Below are positions 1-9,053 of a DNA stretch of 64,000 nt, in pieces (position 1 is the first letter of the stretch; every line of letters starts with the position of its first letter). Below the pieces are notes generated by a model, which ran no database searches, was not told where the DNA came from, and was given only the letters and a program-made list of their open reading frames with translations. The stretch covers positions 372,001 through 436,000 of the forward strand of contig NZ_QLMI01000002.1 of NCBI RefSeq assembly GCF_003259835.1, read 5' to 3'. Source of the stretch: Flavobacterium aquaticum (GTDB taxonomy: Bacteria; Bacteroidota; Bacteroidia; Flavobacteriales; Flavobacteriaceae). The translations under genes and the position numbers were made by a program.

Positions 1-1
1 T

Positions 2-634
2 AGCAATTATATGCAAACCCCTATGGGAAAAATTGAATATGAAAAACGCCATCCAAAGTTTTCACTTCAACTTACACAAACCATTCCAGGCGTATTAGAA
101 AATGATTTTGCTTTCTCAAAAATAGATTTCAAAACATTTTACGAATTGCCTTATTTATCAGGACAAAAAAGTTCAGTTCTGTTACAAACAGGAATAGCAT
201 TTGGCGATGTTCCTATTACACATTTGTATAGTATTGTTCCTAATAATTTAAATCGTGAAGCCATTTTACAGCGAGTAACTTTTGCTGGAAAGAACAGTTT
301 TGAAACCATGTATTTTAATGAATTCTTCTCTAATCAATACGCTTCTTTACAATTAAAACATACGTTTAACAAAATTCGTTTAGGTTATAAAATCAATCCC
401 GAGTTTACGGTGGTAACCCGAATGGCTTTTGGATCAAATAACGACGACAATCAACATCTTGGCATTACATACAATACTATGGAAGATGGTTTTTTTGAAA
501 GCGGTATTGAATGCAATAAAATTTACAAAGGAATTGGCTTAGTAGCTTTCTACAGATACGGTCCATACCAATTAGCTAACTTTGACGATAACATAGCCAT
601 TAAAGTTTCTTACTATTTAGATTTAGGACTTTAA
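2..634 (+). CDS. DUF5686-type outer-membrane protein, C-terminal part (5' end outside window)
   Basis: The reading frame is open from base 2, so the gene begins upstream of the window. The first ATG, at 11, is probably internal. The visible 210 residues alternate short polar and hydrophobic stretches, as in antiparallel beta strands, and end in aromatic and hydrophobic residues (YYLDLGL), which suits an outer-membrane barrel. The stretch FNEFFSNQYASLQLKHTF resembles the C-terminal barrel of DUF5686 proteins, which carry a carboxypeptidase-like regulatory domain at their N-terminus. The family assignment comes from memory of that pattern. Its molecular function is unknown. The next gene starts 75 bases downstream behind its own promoter box. 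Confidence 0.6.
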   Translation, partial: SNYMQTPMGKIEYEKRHPKFSLQLTQTIPGVLENDFAFSKIDFKTFYELPYLSGQKSSVLLQTGIAFGDVPITHLYSIVPNNLNREAILQRVTFAGKNSFETMYFNEFFSNQYASLQLKHTFNKIRLGYKINPEFTVVTRMAFGSNNDDNQHLGITYNTMEDGFFESGIECNKIYKGIGLVAFYRYGPYQLANFDDNIAIKVSYYLDLGL

Positions 635-683
635 AATTAACTTAATTGTTACGTTCTAAACCAATAAATTAAGTAAGATTTAC

Positions 684-691
684 TACCTTTG
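684..691 (+). promoter_or_regulatory. -7 promoter box TACCTTTG for the RND exporter gene
   Basis: This matches the Bacteroidetes -7 consensus TAnnTTTG and lies 18 bases before the ATG at 710. I see no well-spaced TTG for the -33 box, so only the -7 element is claimed. Confidence 0.6.
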
Positions 692-709
692 CACCCTAAT
701 TTTTGAGAG

Positions 710-3121
710 ATGTTAAAGTGGTTAAGTACCAGTTTTTGGGATTATATTGCCAGTAAAATTTTAAGAAACCGCGTTTTTCTTTTAATCCTTATTTTACTAT
801 TCACAATTTTTATGAGTTTTCAGTGGAAAAACATGCGTTTTACCTTCACTGAAGCTAACTTATTACCTGATGATCATGAGGTAAATGTTCAGTACAACTC
901 GTTTTTAGAAAAATTTGGCGAAGAAGGAAATTTAGTAGTTCTAGGATTTAAAGACAAGAATTTCTTCACAGAAAAAAACTATAAAGCTTGGGAAAAATTT
1001 GTTTCCGAAATAAAAAAAGACAAAGCAACTGAACTTACTCTTTCTATTGAAGATTTACGCGTATTAGAGAAAGATACAATTGCTCAAAAATTCAAACTTG
1101 TCCCTTTTGTAAATAACGATAGTATTTCTGATGCTTATTTAAAAACTAAAGAAAAAGAGTTCTATAACGACTTACCTTTTTACGAAGGCATGTTGTTTAA
1201 CAAAGAAAGTGGCGCTGTTCGTTTTGCAATTTACATGGACAAAAAAATTGTAAACACGCCTGCTAGAAAAGCATTCATAGAGAAACATCTTAACCAAGAA
1301 AAAATAAGTGCATTTGAAAAAGAAACCGGATTAGATCTTCGCGTTTCGGGAATGCCATACATTAGAACATTAAACGCAAACAGTATTATTGGCGAAATTG
1401 GATTGTTTGTAGGCGCCGCACTTGGAATTACTTCTTTGTTGTTCTTCTTCTTCTTTAGAAGTTTCAGAGCAACTATGATTTCTATGTTTGTGGTAATTAT
1501 TGGCGTAATGTGGTCATTTGGAACACTGGGTTTATTACATTATGAAATTACGGTTTTAACAGCAATTATTCCACCACTAATTATTGTAATTGGTATTCCC
1601 AACTGTATTTTTCTTATCAATAAATACCAACAAGAAATTAAAAATCACGGCAACAAAGCAAAATCGTTACAACGTGTTATTTCAAAAGTAGGAAATGCTA
1701 CTTTAATGACTAACTTAACTACTGCCGCTGGTTTTGGAACATTCATTTTTACAGATAGTACGCTACTGAAAGAATTTGGAATTGTTGCTTCCTTAAACAT
1801 TGTTTTCTTGTTTATTTTATGTTTAATCATCATCCCAATTGTTTACAGTTATATGCCAATGCCAAAAGAAAAACACTTGGCGCATCTTGGTAAAAACTAT
1901 ATGGCTGCTTTCATGAATTGGATCGAAAATACCATTAGACATCATCGTGTAGCGGTCTTTTCAACTGCAATTGGAATTTTAGTTTTAGGGATTATTGGAA
2001 TTTATCAAATTACTGTTTCAGGAAGTATTATTGAAGATATGCCTAAAAAAGCACCTTTCTTTAAAGATATTGTATTCTACGAAAAAGAATTTGACGGCGT
2101 TATGCCATTAGAAATTGTAATAGATACAAAAAGACCAAAAGGCGCTTTAAAATCGGTCACTTTAAAACGAATTGAAGAACTTCAAGAAACCATTATTGAA
2201 ATTCCTGAATTATCAAAACCTGTTTCTATCGTTAATTTGGTTAAATATTCTAAACAAGCTTACTATAACGGAAATCCAGAATTTTACGAATTACCAACAA
2301 AGCAAGAAGAAGCGTTTATTTTGTCCTACATCAAAAATTCTACTCAAAAAGGAAATGAAAACATGCTGAAAAGCTATGTAGATAGTACAGGTCAATATGC
2401 TCGTATTACCACTTTTATGCGAGATATTGGCACCGATAAAATGCAAAAAATAGAGGAACGATTACAAGATAAAATCAATCACATTTTTCCAAAAGAACGC
2501 TATGAAGTTTCTCTAACCGGAAAAGCCTATGTTTTTGAAAAAGGAACCCATTATTTAATTGACAATTTAGTACAATCGCTACTTTTTGCTATTGTGTTGA
2601 TTTCGTTATTAATGGCTTACATGTTCCGTTCGTTCAAAATGATTATTGTATCATTATTGCCAAATATTTTACCTTTAGTAATGACAGCAGGATTAATGGG
2701 CTTCTTAGGAATTCCAATTAAACCATCAACTATTTTAGTATTTAGCATTGCTTTCGGAATTTCTGTTGATGATACGATTCACTTTTTGGCCAAATATCGT
2801 CAGGAATTAAAAGCAAACGATTGGAAAATAAAACGCTCTGTTTACAGCACATTAAAAGAAGCCGGAATTAGTATGTTTTACACTTCTGTAGTATTGTTTT
2901 TTGGATTCTCTGTATTTACGCTTTCAGATTTTGGAGGAACCGTTGCCTTAGGTGGATTGGTTGCAACAACTTTGCTATTTGCCATGCTGTCTAACTTAAT
3001 TTTATTACCAGCTTTATTGCTTTCGTTAGACAAAACCATTGCCAACGAACAAGAATTCTTAGAACCAACATTAGATATTTTAGCAGAAGATATTGAAGAA
3101 GAAAATTCAAACGAGAAATAG
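710..3121 (+). CDS. RND superfamily (MMPL/Patched-like) exporter
   Basis: This 803-residue inner-membrane protein has the twofold repeat of RND proteins. It shows a first membrane helix near residues 22-38, a large periplasmic loop, a bundle of hydrophobic helices from about 225 to 385, then a second helix near 415, a second loop and a last bundle near 630-785. The motif GISVDDTIHF (Asp687, Asp688) is the proton-relay region of the MMPL/Patched branch. Such proteins move lipids or hydrophobic molecules using the proton gradient, and the substrate cannot be told from sequence. The acidic C-terminal tail is cytoplasmic. asnS follows after 29 bases but has its own -7 box. The length is normal and no key residue is missing. 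Confidence 0.85.
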   Translation: MLKWLSTSFWDYIASKILRNRVFLLILILLFTIFMSFQWKNMRFTFTEANLLPDDHEVNVQYNSFLEKFGEEGNLVVLGFKDKNFFTEKNYKAWEKFVSEIKKDKATELTLSIEDLRVLEKDTIAQKFKLVPFVNNDSISDAYLKTKEKEFYNDLPFYEGMLFNKESGAVRFAIYMDKKIVNTPARKAFIEKHLNQEKISAFEKETGLDLRVSGMPYIRTLNANSIIGEIGLFVGAALGITSLLFFFFFRSFRATMISMFVVIIGVMWSFGTLGLLHYEITVLTAIIPPLIIVIGIPNCIFLINKYQQEIKNHGNKAKSLQRVISKVGNATLMTNLTTAAGFGTFIFTDSTLLKEFGIVASLNIVFLFILCLIIIPIVYSYMPMPKEKHLAHLGKNYMAAFMNWIENTIRHHRVAVFSTAIGILVLGIIGIYQITVSGSIIEDMPKKAPFFKDIVFYEKEFDGVMPLEIVIDTKRPKGALKSVTLKRIEELQETIIEIPELSKPVSIVNLVKYSKQAYYNGNPEFYELPTKQEEAFILSYIKNSTQKGNENMLKSYVDSTGQYARITTFMRDIGTDKMQKIEERLQDKINHIFPKERYEVSLTGKAYVFEKGTHYLIDNLVQSLLFAIVLISLLMAYMFRSFKMIIVSLLPNILPLVMTAGLMGFLGIPIKPSTILVFSIAFGISVDDTIHFLAKYRQELKANDWKIKRSVYSTLKEAGISMFYTSVVLFFGFSVFTLSDFGGTVALGGLVATTLLFAMLSNLILLPALLLSLDKTIANEQEFLEPTLDILAEDIEEENSNEK

Positions 3122-3129
3122 TATATTTG
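3122..3129 (+). promoter_or_regulatory. -7 promoter box TATATTTG for asnS
   Basis: A TAnnTTTG match immediately after the preceding stop codon and 21 bases before the asnS ATG. The nearest upstream TTG (3093-3095) is 26 bases away, which is longer than usual. Confidence 0.55.
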
Positions 3130-3150
3130 CATTATAAATAATAAATCGAA

Positions 3151-4599
3151 ATGAAACACTCAAAAGTAATAGACCTTTTAAACAGCACGAAAACATTACA
3201 TGAAGTAACAGCAAAAGGTTGGGTTAGAACATTTAGAAACAATCAATTTATTGCGTTGAACGATGGTTCAACCATTCATAATATTCAGTGTGTGGTAGAT
3301 TTTGAAAACACACCAGACGAAACTTTAAAAAGAATTACGACTGGAGCTGCAATTTGCGTTACAGGAACTTTGGCAGAAAGCCGTGGTGCTGGACAAAAAG
3401 TAGAGATTCAAGTAACGAAATTAGAAATTTTAGGCGATAGCGATGCGGAGAAATTCCCAATGCAACCTAAAAAACACTCGTTAGAATTCTTACGTGAAAA
3501 CGCTCATTTACGTGTAAGAACCAATGCTTTTGGTGCTATTATGCGTGTGCGTTCAACTTTAGCGTTTGCAGTACATCAATATTTTCAAGAAAAAGGATTT
3601 TTCTATGTGAATACACCAATTATTACTGGTTCTGATGCTGAAGGTGCTGGAGAAATGTTCCAAGTAACTTCTTTACCAATTGACGGTTCTGCTCCAAGAA
3701 ACGAAGACGGCAGCATCAACTACAAAGAAGATTTCTTCGGAAAACAAACCAATTTAACCGTTTCTGGACAATTAGAAGGTGAAACTTTTGCTATGGCTTT
3801 AGGTCAAATTTATACATTTGGACCAACATTCCGTGCAGAGAATTCAAACACTTCGCGTCACTTAGCAGAGTTTTGGATGATTGAACCAGAAGTTGCTTTC
3901 AACGATTTAGCGGATAACATGGATTTGGCGGAAGATTTCATCAAATACGTTATCAAATATACCGTTGATAAATGTGGAGATGATTTAAAATTCTTAGAAG
4001 CAAGACTTTTAGAAGAAGAAAAATCAAAACCACAAGCAGATAGAAGCGAAATGACGCTTTTAGAAAAATTAAGTTTCGTATTAGATAACAACTTCAAACG
4101 TGTTTCTTATACCGAAGCTATTGATATTTTAAAAGATTCAACGCCAAACAAAAAGAAAAAATTCCAATACATCATTAACGAATGGGGTGCTGATTTACAA
4201 AGTGAGCACGAACGTTTCTTAGTAGAAAAACACTTTAAATGTCCGGTAATTTTATTTGATTATCCAGCAAAAATTAAAGCGTTTTACATGAGATTAAACG
4301 ACAACACTGAGCCAGGAAAAGAAACCGTTAGAGCAATGGATATCTTATTCCCTGGAATTGGAGAAATTGTTGGTGGTTCGCAAAGAGAAGAGCGTTACGA
4401 TGTATTAGTAGAAAAAATGAAAGCCTTAGGAATTGACGAAGAAGAACTTTGGTGGTATTTAGACACTAGAAGATTCGGTTCGGCAGTTCACTCAGGTTTC
4501 GGATTAGGTTTTGAAAGACTGGTGCTTTTTGTAACCGGAATGGGTAATATTAGAGACGTAATTCCTTTCCCAAGAACACCACAAAACGCAGAATTCTAA
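3151..4599 (+). CDS. asnS: asparagine--tRNA ligase
   Basis: A class II aminoacyl-tRNA synthetase of 482 residues that charges tRNA-Asn in the cytoplasm. The N-terminal OB fold (about 15-105) contains [18 protein letters not shown]. Motif 2 is [21 protein letters not shown], and motif 3 near the C-terminus is [12 protein letters not shown], followed by the DVIPFPRTP tail typical of AsnRS and AspRS. The [15 protein letters not shown] reading is that of asparaginyl enzymes; AspRS, also present in this window, reads RQPEFTQID. The start is the first ATG after the promoter box. rpoN follows 82 bases later, and the spacer holds a long hairpin. Confidence 0.97.
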   Translation: MKHSKVIDLLNSTKTLHEVTAKGWVRTFRNNQFIALNDGSTIHNIQCVVDFENTPDETLKRITTGAAICVTGTLAESRGAGQKVEIQVTKLEILGDSDAEKFPMQPKKHSLEFLRENAHLRVRTNAFGAIMRVRSTLAFAVHQYFQEKGFFYVNTPIITGSDAEGAGEMFQVTSLPIDGSAPRNEDGSINYKEDFFGKQTNLTVSGQLEGETFAMALGQIYTFGPTFRAENSNTSRHLAEFWMIEPEVAFNDLADNMDLAEDFIKYVIKYTVDKCGDDLKFLEARLLEEEKSKPQADRSEMTLLEKLSFVLDNNFKRVSYTEAIDILKDSTPNKKKKFQYIINEWGADLQSEHERFLVEKHFKCPVILFDYPAKIKAFYMRLNDNTEPGKETVRAMDILFPGIGEIVGGSQREERYDVLVEKMKALGIDEEELWWYLDTRRFGSAVHSGFGLGFERLVLFVTGMGNIRDVIPFPRTPQNAEF

Positions 4600-4607
4600 A
4601 AATAGTT

Positions 4608-4662
4608 GTTTCAAGTTTCAGGTTTCAGGTTGTCTTTGTTAAGCAACTTGAAGCTTGAAACC
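4608..4662 (+). repeat. word-repeat hairpin in the asnS-rpoN spacer
   Basis: The left arm 4615-4632 is a repetition of the word GTTTCAGG, preceded by another copy at 4608. The right arm 4644-4661 pairs with it over all 18 positions when three G-U wobbles are allowed in the + strand RNA. The loop is 11 bases. No T-run follows, so it is not an ordinary terminator. The wobbles work only in the direction in which asnS and rpoN are transcribed. Confidence 0.7.
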
Positions 4663-4681
4663 TTAAACTTTAAACAAAAAA

Positions 4682-6145
4682 ATGCTTAAACACAGTTTAC
4701 AATTCAAATTATCTCAAAAATTATCGCCTCAACAAATTCAGTTGATGAAGTTAATTCAATTGCCTACGCAAGCATTTGAGCAACGTCTTCAGGAAGAATT
4801 AGTTGAGAATCCTGCTTTGGAAGAAAGTAGCAAGGAAGATAATTACGATTTAGATGATTATGGAAGTGACACTGATGATTACGACGATTACGATAACGAA
4901 CACATCGATACAGGCGATATCAACATTGACGAATATTTAAGCAATGATGAAACGCCAGATTACAAATACCAAACCAACAATTATAGCGATGATGACGAAG
5001 ACAAAACGATGCCATTTGCGGCTCCAGTAAGTTTTCATCAAGATTTAATCAATCAGTTGAATACTTTTATTTTGACTGATGACGAGCGTGATATTGCTGA
5101 GTTTTTGGTGGGAAGTATCGACGACATGGGTTATATCAGACGCACAATTCAAGATATTGTTGATGATATGGCTTTCACTCAAGGTATTTATACTGATGAA
5201 ACTACGGTTGAACGTATTTTACATTTGGTACAAGAATTAGAACCAGCAGGAGTTGGAGCACGTGATTTACAAGAATGTTTATTGTTGCAATTAAAGCACA
5301 AAACACCATCGGATTCTGTCAATTTAGCTATTCAAGTGATTGAACAGCAATTTGAAGCTTTTACCAAAAAACACTACGATAAATTATTGCAAAAATTTGA
5401 TGTTTCGCAACAACAACTTCGCAAAGCCATTGACGAAATCGAAAAACTAAATCCAAAACCAGGAGGAAGTTTCGACGGTAATCAAAAAATGGTAGAACAC
5501 ATTGTTCCTGATTTTACGATTCGAATTGTTGATGGAGAATTAGAACTTTCGTTAAACGGAAGAAATGCACCAGAATTGCACGTTTCTAAAGATTATCAGG
5601 AAATGTTACAAAGTTATAAAGACACTTCTGAAAAATCTAGTTCACAAAAAGATGCAGTGCAATTTATCAAACAAAAATTAGATTCGGCAAAATGGTTTAT
5701 TGATGCCATTAAACAGCGTCAGGAAACATTATATGTCACCATGAATGCGATTATGTTTTATCAGCAAGAATACTTTTTAGAAGGAGAAGAAACCAAACTT
5801 CGCCCGATGATTTTAAAAGATATTGCCGATATGGTTGGTTTAGATATTTCAACAGTTTCTCGTGTGGCGAATAGCAAATATGTTGATACACCTTATGGAA
5901 CAAAATTAATCAAAGAATTCTTCAGCGAATCAATGACAAACGATCAAGGTGAAGAAGTTTCAACTATCGAAATTAAAAATATTTTACAACAAGTTATTTC
6001 TGAAGAAGATAAGAGAAAACCTTTACCAGACGATCAATTAGCTGAAATTTTAAAGGAAAGAGGTTATCCAATTGCCAGAAGAACCATCGCAAAATATCGC
6101 GAGCAATTAGATATTCCAGTAGCGCGTTTGAGAAAGAAAATCTAA
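4682..6145 (+). CDS. rpoN: RNA polymerase sigma-54 factor
   Basis: A 487-residue alternative sigma factor that directs RNA polymerase to -24/-12 promoters and needs an ATP-using activator to open them. Region I, rich in Gln and Leu, is residues 1-50 (KLSPQQIQLMKLIQLP). An unusually acidic region II, full of Asp and Tyr, runs from about 52 to 110. The core-binding domain follows, then the helix-turn-helix region (KDIADMVGLDISTVSRV) and the RpoN box ARRTIAKYRE at 465-474, which reads the -24 element. The length is normal. The membrane protein gene begins nine bases after its stop and is probably cotranscribed. No enhancer-binding activator lies in this window. Confidence 0.97.
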   Translation: MLKHSLQFKLSQKLSPQQIQLMKLIQLPTQAFEQRLQEELVENPALEESSKEDNYDLDDYGSDTDDYDDYDNEHIDTGDINIDEYLSNDETPDYKYQTNNYSDDDEDKTMPFAAPVSFHQDLINQLNTFILTDDERDIAEFLVGSIDDMGYIRRTIQDIVDDMAFTQGIYTDETTVERILHLVQELEPAGVGARDLQECLLLQLKHKTPSDSVNLAIQVIEQQFEAFTKKHYDKLLQKFDVSQQQLRKAIDEIEKLNPKPGGSFDGNQKMVEHIVPDFTIRIVDGELELSLNGRNAPELHVSKDYQEMLQSYKDTSEKSSSQKDAVQFIKQKLDSAKWFIDAIKQRQETLYVTMNAIMFYQQEYFLEGEETKLRPMILKDIADMVGLDISTVSRVANSKYVDTPYGTKLIKEFFSESMTNDQGEEVSTIEIKNILQQVISEEDKRKPLPDDQLAEILKERGYPIARRTIAKYREQLDIPVARLRKKI

Positions 6146-6154
6146 CAGAGTATT

Positions 6155-6766
6155 ATGGATTTAAAGAAAATATTACCTGTTTTTTCGTATATTTTTCATC
6201 CCATATTTGTTTCCATTTATGGTACTTTATTCTTCTTTTTAATTGCCAATTCCTTCTTTTATAACTCACAAATCATTGTAACGTTAATTCAAGTAACAAT
6301 TCTTACTTTACTATTACCATTATCGATGTATTTTTTATTTCGATCATTAGGAATTGTGAGTTCGTTTACCGAAGCAAGTATTAGTGAAAGAAAAATGCCA
6401 ATAGCCGTTCAAGCGATTTTGTTATTTGTTTTGATAAAATTCAGCGTTTCGAGAGATACTGTTTCCGAATTATATTTCTTTTTTCTTGGTGGATTTTTAA
6501 GCAGTGTAATCGTGTTAGCGAGCGTTATTTTAAAATTCAAAGCAAGTTTACACATGATTGGAATTAGCGCTTTAACGTGCTTTATTTTTGGCTTAAGCAT
6601 GTATTACCAAATGCCTTTTGTAAATCTTATTGCTTTTTGTATTGTTTGCATTGGATTGGTAGCTTCTTCGCGATTATACATGAAAGCACACACCTACACA
6701 GAACTTATTGCTGGAATTATTATTGGAGCTGGACCACAGGTGTTTTTGTATCAGTATTGGTTATAA
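6155..6766 (+). CDS. PAP2-like integral membrane protein
   Basis: This 203-residue protein is almost entirely hydrophobic, with about six membrane helices and no signal peptide cleavage site. The C-terminal part (SLHMIG, then SSRLYMKAHTYTELIAGIIIGAG) resembles the last two motifs of PAP2 phosphatases, where a Ser-His pair and a second His form the active site. The first PAP2 motif (KxxxxxxRP) is not clearly present; SERKMPIAVQ around residue 77 may be its remnant. A lipid-phosphate phosphatase role is therefore only possible. It follows rpoN by nine bases, and its last six bases overlap the end of the convergent PorT-like gene. Confidence 0.6.
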   Translation: MDLKKILPVFSYIFHPIFVSIYGTLFFFLIANSFFYNSQIIVTLIQVTILTLLLPLSMYFLFRSLGIVSSFTEASISERKMPIAVQAILLFVLIKFSVSRDTVSELYFFFLGGFLSSVIVLASVILKFKASLHMIGISALTCFIFGLSMYYQMPFVNLIAFCIVCIGLVASSRLYMKAHTYTELIAGIIIGAGPQVFLYQYWL

Positions 6767-7420
6767 AATATAAAACATCAAGCCAACTTTCAATGTCGTA
6801 ACATCATTCTCTGTAGTGGTTTTATTTTTATCAAAAAAAGGATTCAAGCCATAATGAATATAAGCATTCCATGTGTTAAATCCGAAAGTTAGATACGTTG
6901 CGTATTGAAATTTATTTAATAAATCATTGATGTTTTCAGTCCCAGAACCTAAATCTCCATCATATTTAAACTTTCCGTTTATCAAATAACTCGCCATAAA
7001 TCCTCCGTAAATTCTCCAAAATTTATGACTGTCAGGTGTTGCATTACGCCATCGCAACTCTAACGGAAAATCAACATAATGCAATATGATTCTACTTTTT
7101 ACGATTTCAGTATCTGTACTATTAGAAATAGAAGAAAAATTGATATTTTGCTTCAAATCATTAAACGAATAACCAATACCTGGGGCAATAGCCCAATGTC
7201 TGTTTTCTGATATAGGAAAGTCTCTTAAAAACCCAGCAGATAATCCAGTTGAGAAAGAATACTGACTAAAATTGTCGGGTTTATTTTGAAGAAAATTATA
7301 TGAAATAGAAACATAAAATTGATCTTCTCGAAAAAGAGAATCAACAACAGGTTTTGTATCAGATTGAGAAAACCCAATTGAAACAAAAAATAGAAAAAAA
7401 AGGGATACTAATAATCGCAT
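6761..7420 (-). CDS. PorT-like outer-membrane beta-barrel protein
   Basis: A 219-residue protein with a signal peptide (hydrophobic 3-17, ending FSQS) and a body of alternating amphipathic strands ending in LKVGLMFYIL, as expected of a small eight-stranded barrel. The overall pattern fits the PorT/OMP_b-brl_2 group, some members of which take part in type IX secretion. I cannot say whether this one does. It lies downstream of the ExbB/ExbD operon on the same strand, but a strong palindromic terminator separates them. It converges on the PAP2-like gene with a six-base overlap. Confidence 0.7.
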   Translation of the reverse strand: MRLLVSLFFLFFVSIGFSQSDTKPVVDSLFREDQFYVSISYNFLQNKPDNFSQYSFSTGLSAGFLRDFPISENRHWAIAPGIGYSFNDLKQNINFSSISNSTDTEIVKSRIILHYVDFPLELRWRNATPDSHKFWRIYGGFMASYLINGKFKYDGDLGSGTENINDLLNKFQYATYLTFGFNTWNAYIHYGLNPFFDKNKTTTENDVTTLKVGLMFYIL

Positions 7421-7443
7421 TATATTTTTTTATAAAAATAATA

Positions 7444-7474
7444 AAAAAAGGTACGCAATTGCGTACCTTTTTTA
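7444..7474 (-). terminator. bidirectional hairpin terminator after the exbD gene
   Basis: A perfect 18-base palindrome (GGTACGCAATTGCGTACC, 7450-7467) is flanked by A-rich and T-rich runs, so it can act in either direction. It ends the exbB-exbD transcript before the PorT-like gene. Confidence 0.85.
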
Positions 7475-7492
7475 AGTTATAACATAAAAATA

Positions 7493-7966
7493 CTATTCAA
7501 CAGGATTTCCTTTTGCTGTTGTATAATTTACTTTTAATTGATCTATTTTACGCAATTCTAATTTAATAGCACCAACTAATCCCATTTTAACGTCCTTGTC
7601 GATTTTTAATGAGGCAGTTAGATATTTTTCATCTTCAGAGTTACGCTGAGCTCTTTCCGTTATAATAAAGTTTCTGATTTCTGAAGGCGATGCCATTTTA
7701 TCAGCTAATTGAATACGATCTGAACCTCCAAGAGTAGCTCTGTAGCGCTCACTTGGTTTACCAGCGTATATATACATTACATATTCTTTCTTATGTAATT
7801 TTGCAGTTTGATTTGCTTTTGGTAATGTATTTTCAATTTTTAAATCAGTATCTTTCATGGTAGTAGCCGTCATGAAGAAGAACAAAAGCATAAATACAAT
7901 ATCTGGTAAAGATGCTGTTGAAATTGCAGGAGTTCCCTCCGTATTTTTCTTTTTAAATTTAGACAT
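7493..7966 (-). CDS. ExbD/TolR family biopolymer transport protein (second copy)
   Basis: A 157-residue inner-membrane protein with a short cytoplasmic N-terminus, one membrane helix (about 20-37, LPDIVFMLLFFFM) carrying the aspartate conserved in ExbD and TolR for proton flow, and a periplasmic domain. With an ExbB homolog it would form a proton-driven motor that energises outer-membrane transport or envelope functions. The gene is last in the operon exbB / unknown / exbD / exbD and starts 20 bases after the first exbD. Two ExbD copies with different periplasmic domains suggest a hetero-oligomer or a division of labour. Confidence 0.9.
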   Translation of the reverse strand: MSKFKKKNTEGTPAISTASLPDIVFMLLFFFMTATTMKDTDLKIENTLPKANQTAKLHKKEYVMYIYAGKPSERYRATLGGSDRIQLADKMASPSEIRNFIITERAQRNSEDEKYLTASLKIDKDVKMGLVGAIKLELRKIDQLKVNYTTAKGNPVE

Positions 7967-7986
7967 ACTTTCTTAATATTATATAA

Positions 7987-8598
7987 TTATTTTTTTGGCT
8001 CTGCTTCTGAAAGTCTCATAGGAAATAATTCCTGAATCTTTTTTACTTTCGGCTCTAAATCTTCAACTAAACCTTCGGTAGCTTTAGAAGCTGGATCATT
8101 ATAAATGTATTCCATTTCTGTAAAAGTCATACCATAACGCTTCTTACATTCTCTATCTCTTAAAAAGTTATATGCAGCAACAAGTTCATTTTGAACTGCA
8201 ATATAAGTTTCATAAGTAGTTTGCCCATCATTATTTAATGAAATTACCGCATCACCAGGACTATCTGATGAGTTAGGATCTTTTTTTCCATTACAATAAG
8301 TACAAATACCTTTTCCATTATTTTCAAGAAAATCAATAGCAGTTTGTCTTAAGTCTTTGATGTCAACCAATTTTTCTTCTACAAGAAGTTGATTGTCTTT
8401 ATTTACTAAAACTGTTAAAATATTTCTTTCATTAATAGGCGGAACAGGTGGGTTCTCTTCATAACGAGGTAAGAGTCTATTAATTCCTTGATCTACTCCA
8501 ATTGTAGTAGTAACTAAAAAGAAAATTAAAAGTAAGAATGCAATATCTGCCATAGAACCAGCATTCACTTCTGGCGGTGCACCTCTTTTTTTACCCAT
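7987..8598 (-). CDS. ExbD/TolR family protein with CxxC-containing periplasmic insertion
   Basis: A 203-residue ExbD homolog. Residues 17-33 (MADIAFLLLIFFLVTTT) form the single membrane helix with the key aspartate (Asp18). The periplasmic part is longer than in typical ExbD (about 140 residues) and contains Cys99-Thr-Tyr-Cys102 followed by a Gly/Lys/Asp/Ser-rich stretch, plus Cys151. The cysteines may form a disulfide or bind a metal; this is inference. The gene begins seven bases after the small membrane-protein gene and 20 bases before the second exbD, so all are one transcription unit. ExbD function is well founded, but the added segment has no known role. Confidence 0.9.
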   Translation of the reverse strand: MGKKRGAPPEVNAGSMADIAFLLLIFFLVTTTIGVDQGINRLLPRYEENPPVPPINERNILTVLVNKDNQLLVEEKLVDIKDLRQTAIDFLENNGKGICTYCNGKKDPNSSDSPGDAVISLNNDGQTTYETYIAVQNELVAAYNFLRDRECKKRYGMTFTEMEYIYNDPASKATEGLVEDLEPKVKKIQELFPMRLSEAEPKK

Positions 8599-8604
8599 GA
8601 TTTA

Positions 8605-9033
8605 TTATTTTTTAAATTTTGAAAATCCAGTCCAACCTAATACTGCTACTGAAACAAAAGCAAGTATATAGAAGGTATTCAAACTAGTACTAATTAATTT
8701 TGAAGAAAATGAAGAAATAACTCCACCATCTTTTAATTTAACCTCTGTACTGTCTGCAAGTATAAATGCAATTAATACAATTGCAGCAAACAATCCTACA
8801 GAAATAAGGGCTCTTCTTAACTGTTCTTTGTGTGTAATTAAGTTTTTAAATACAAAATACACTACTGAAAAGAAAGCAATCGCCATTGCTAAATAGGATA
8901 CATATATAAAGTAATCTACAATATAAGAATTATTCTCCATTGAAATCTCCATACCTAATGCAGATACGAATAAAATAGAGGCAATAATACCAATTATAAT
9001 TACTAAAATTTTTGAAATTTTGTATACGTTCAT
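8605..9033 (-). CDS. four-helix membrane protein of unknown function in the exb operon
   Basis: A 142-residue protein with four hydrophobic helices (about 8-28, 42-62, 76-93 and 118-136) and short polar loops. I recognise no family motif. It sits between exbB and the first exbD, 20 bases after exbB and six bases before exbD, so its product is probably made together with the motor proteins and may be an accessory subunit. That inference comes from position only. Confidence 0.75.
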   Translation of the reverse strand: MNVYKISKILVIIIGIIASILFVSALGMEISMENNSYIVDYFIYVSYLAMAIAFFSVVYFVFKNLITHKEQLRRALISVGLFAAIVLIAFILADSTEVKLKDGGVISSFSSKLISTSLNTFYILAFVSVAVLGWTGFSKFKK

Positions 9034-9053
9034 AACAACAATTTGTTAATGTA

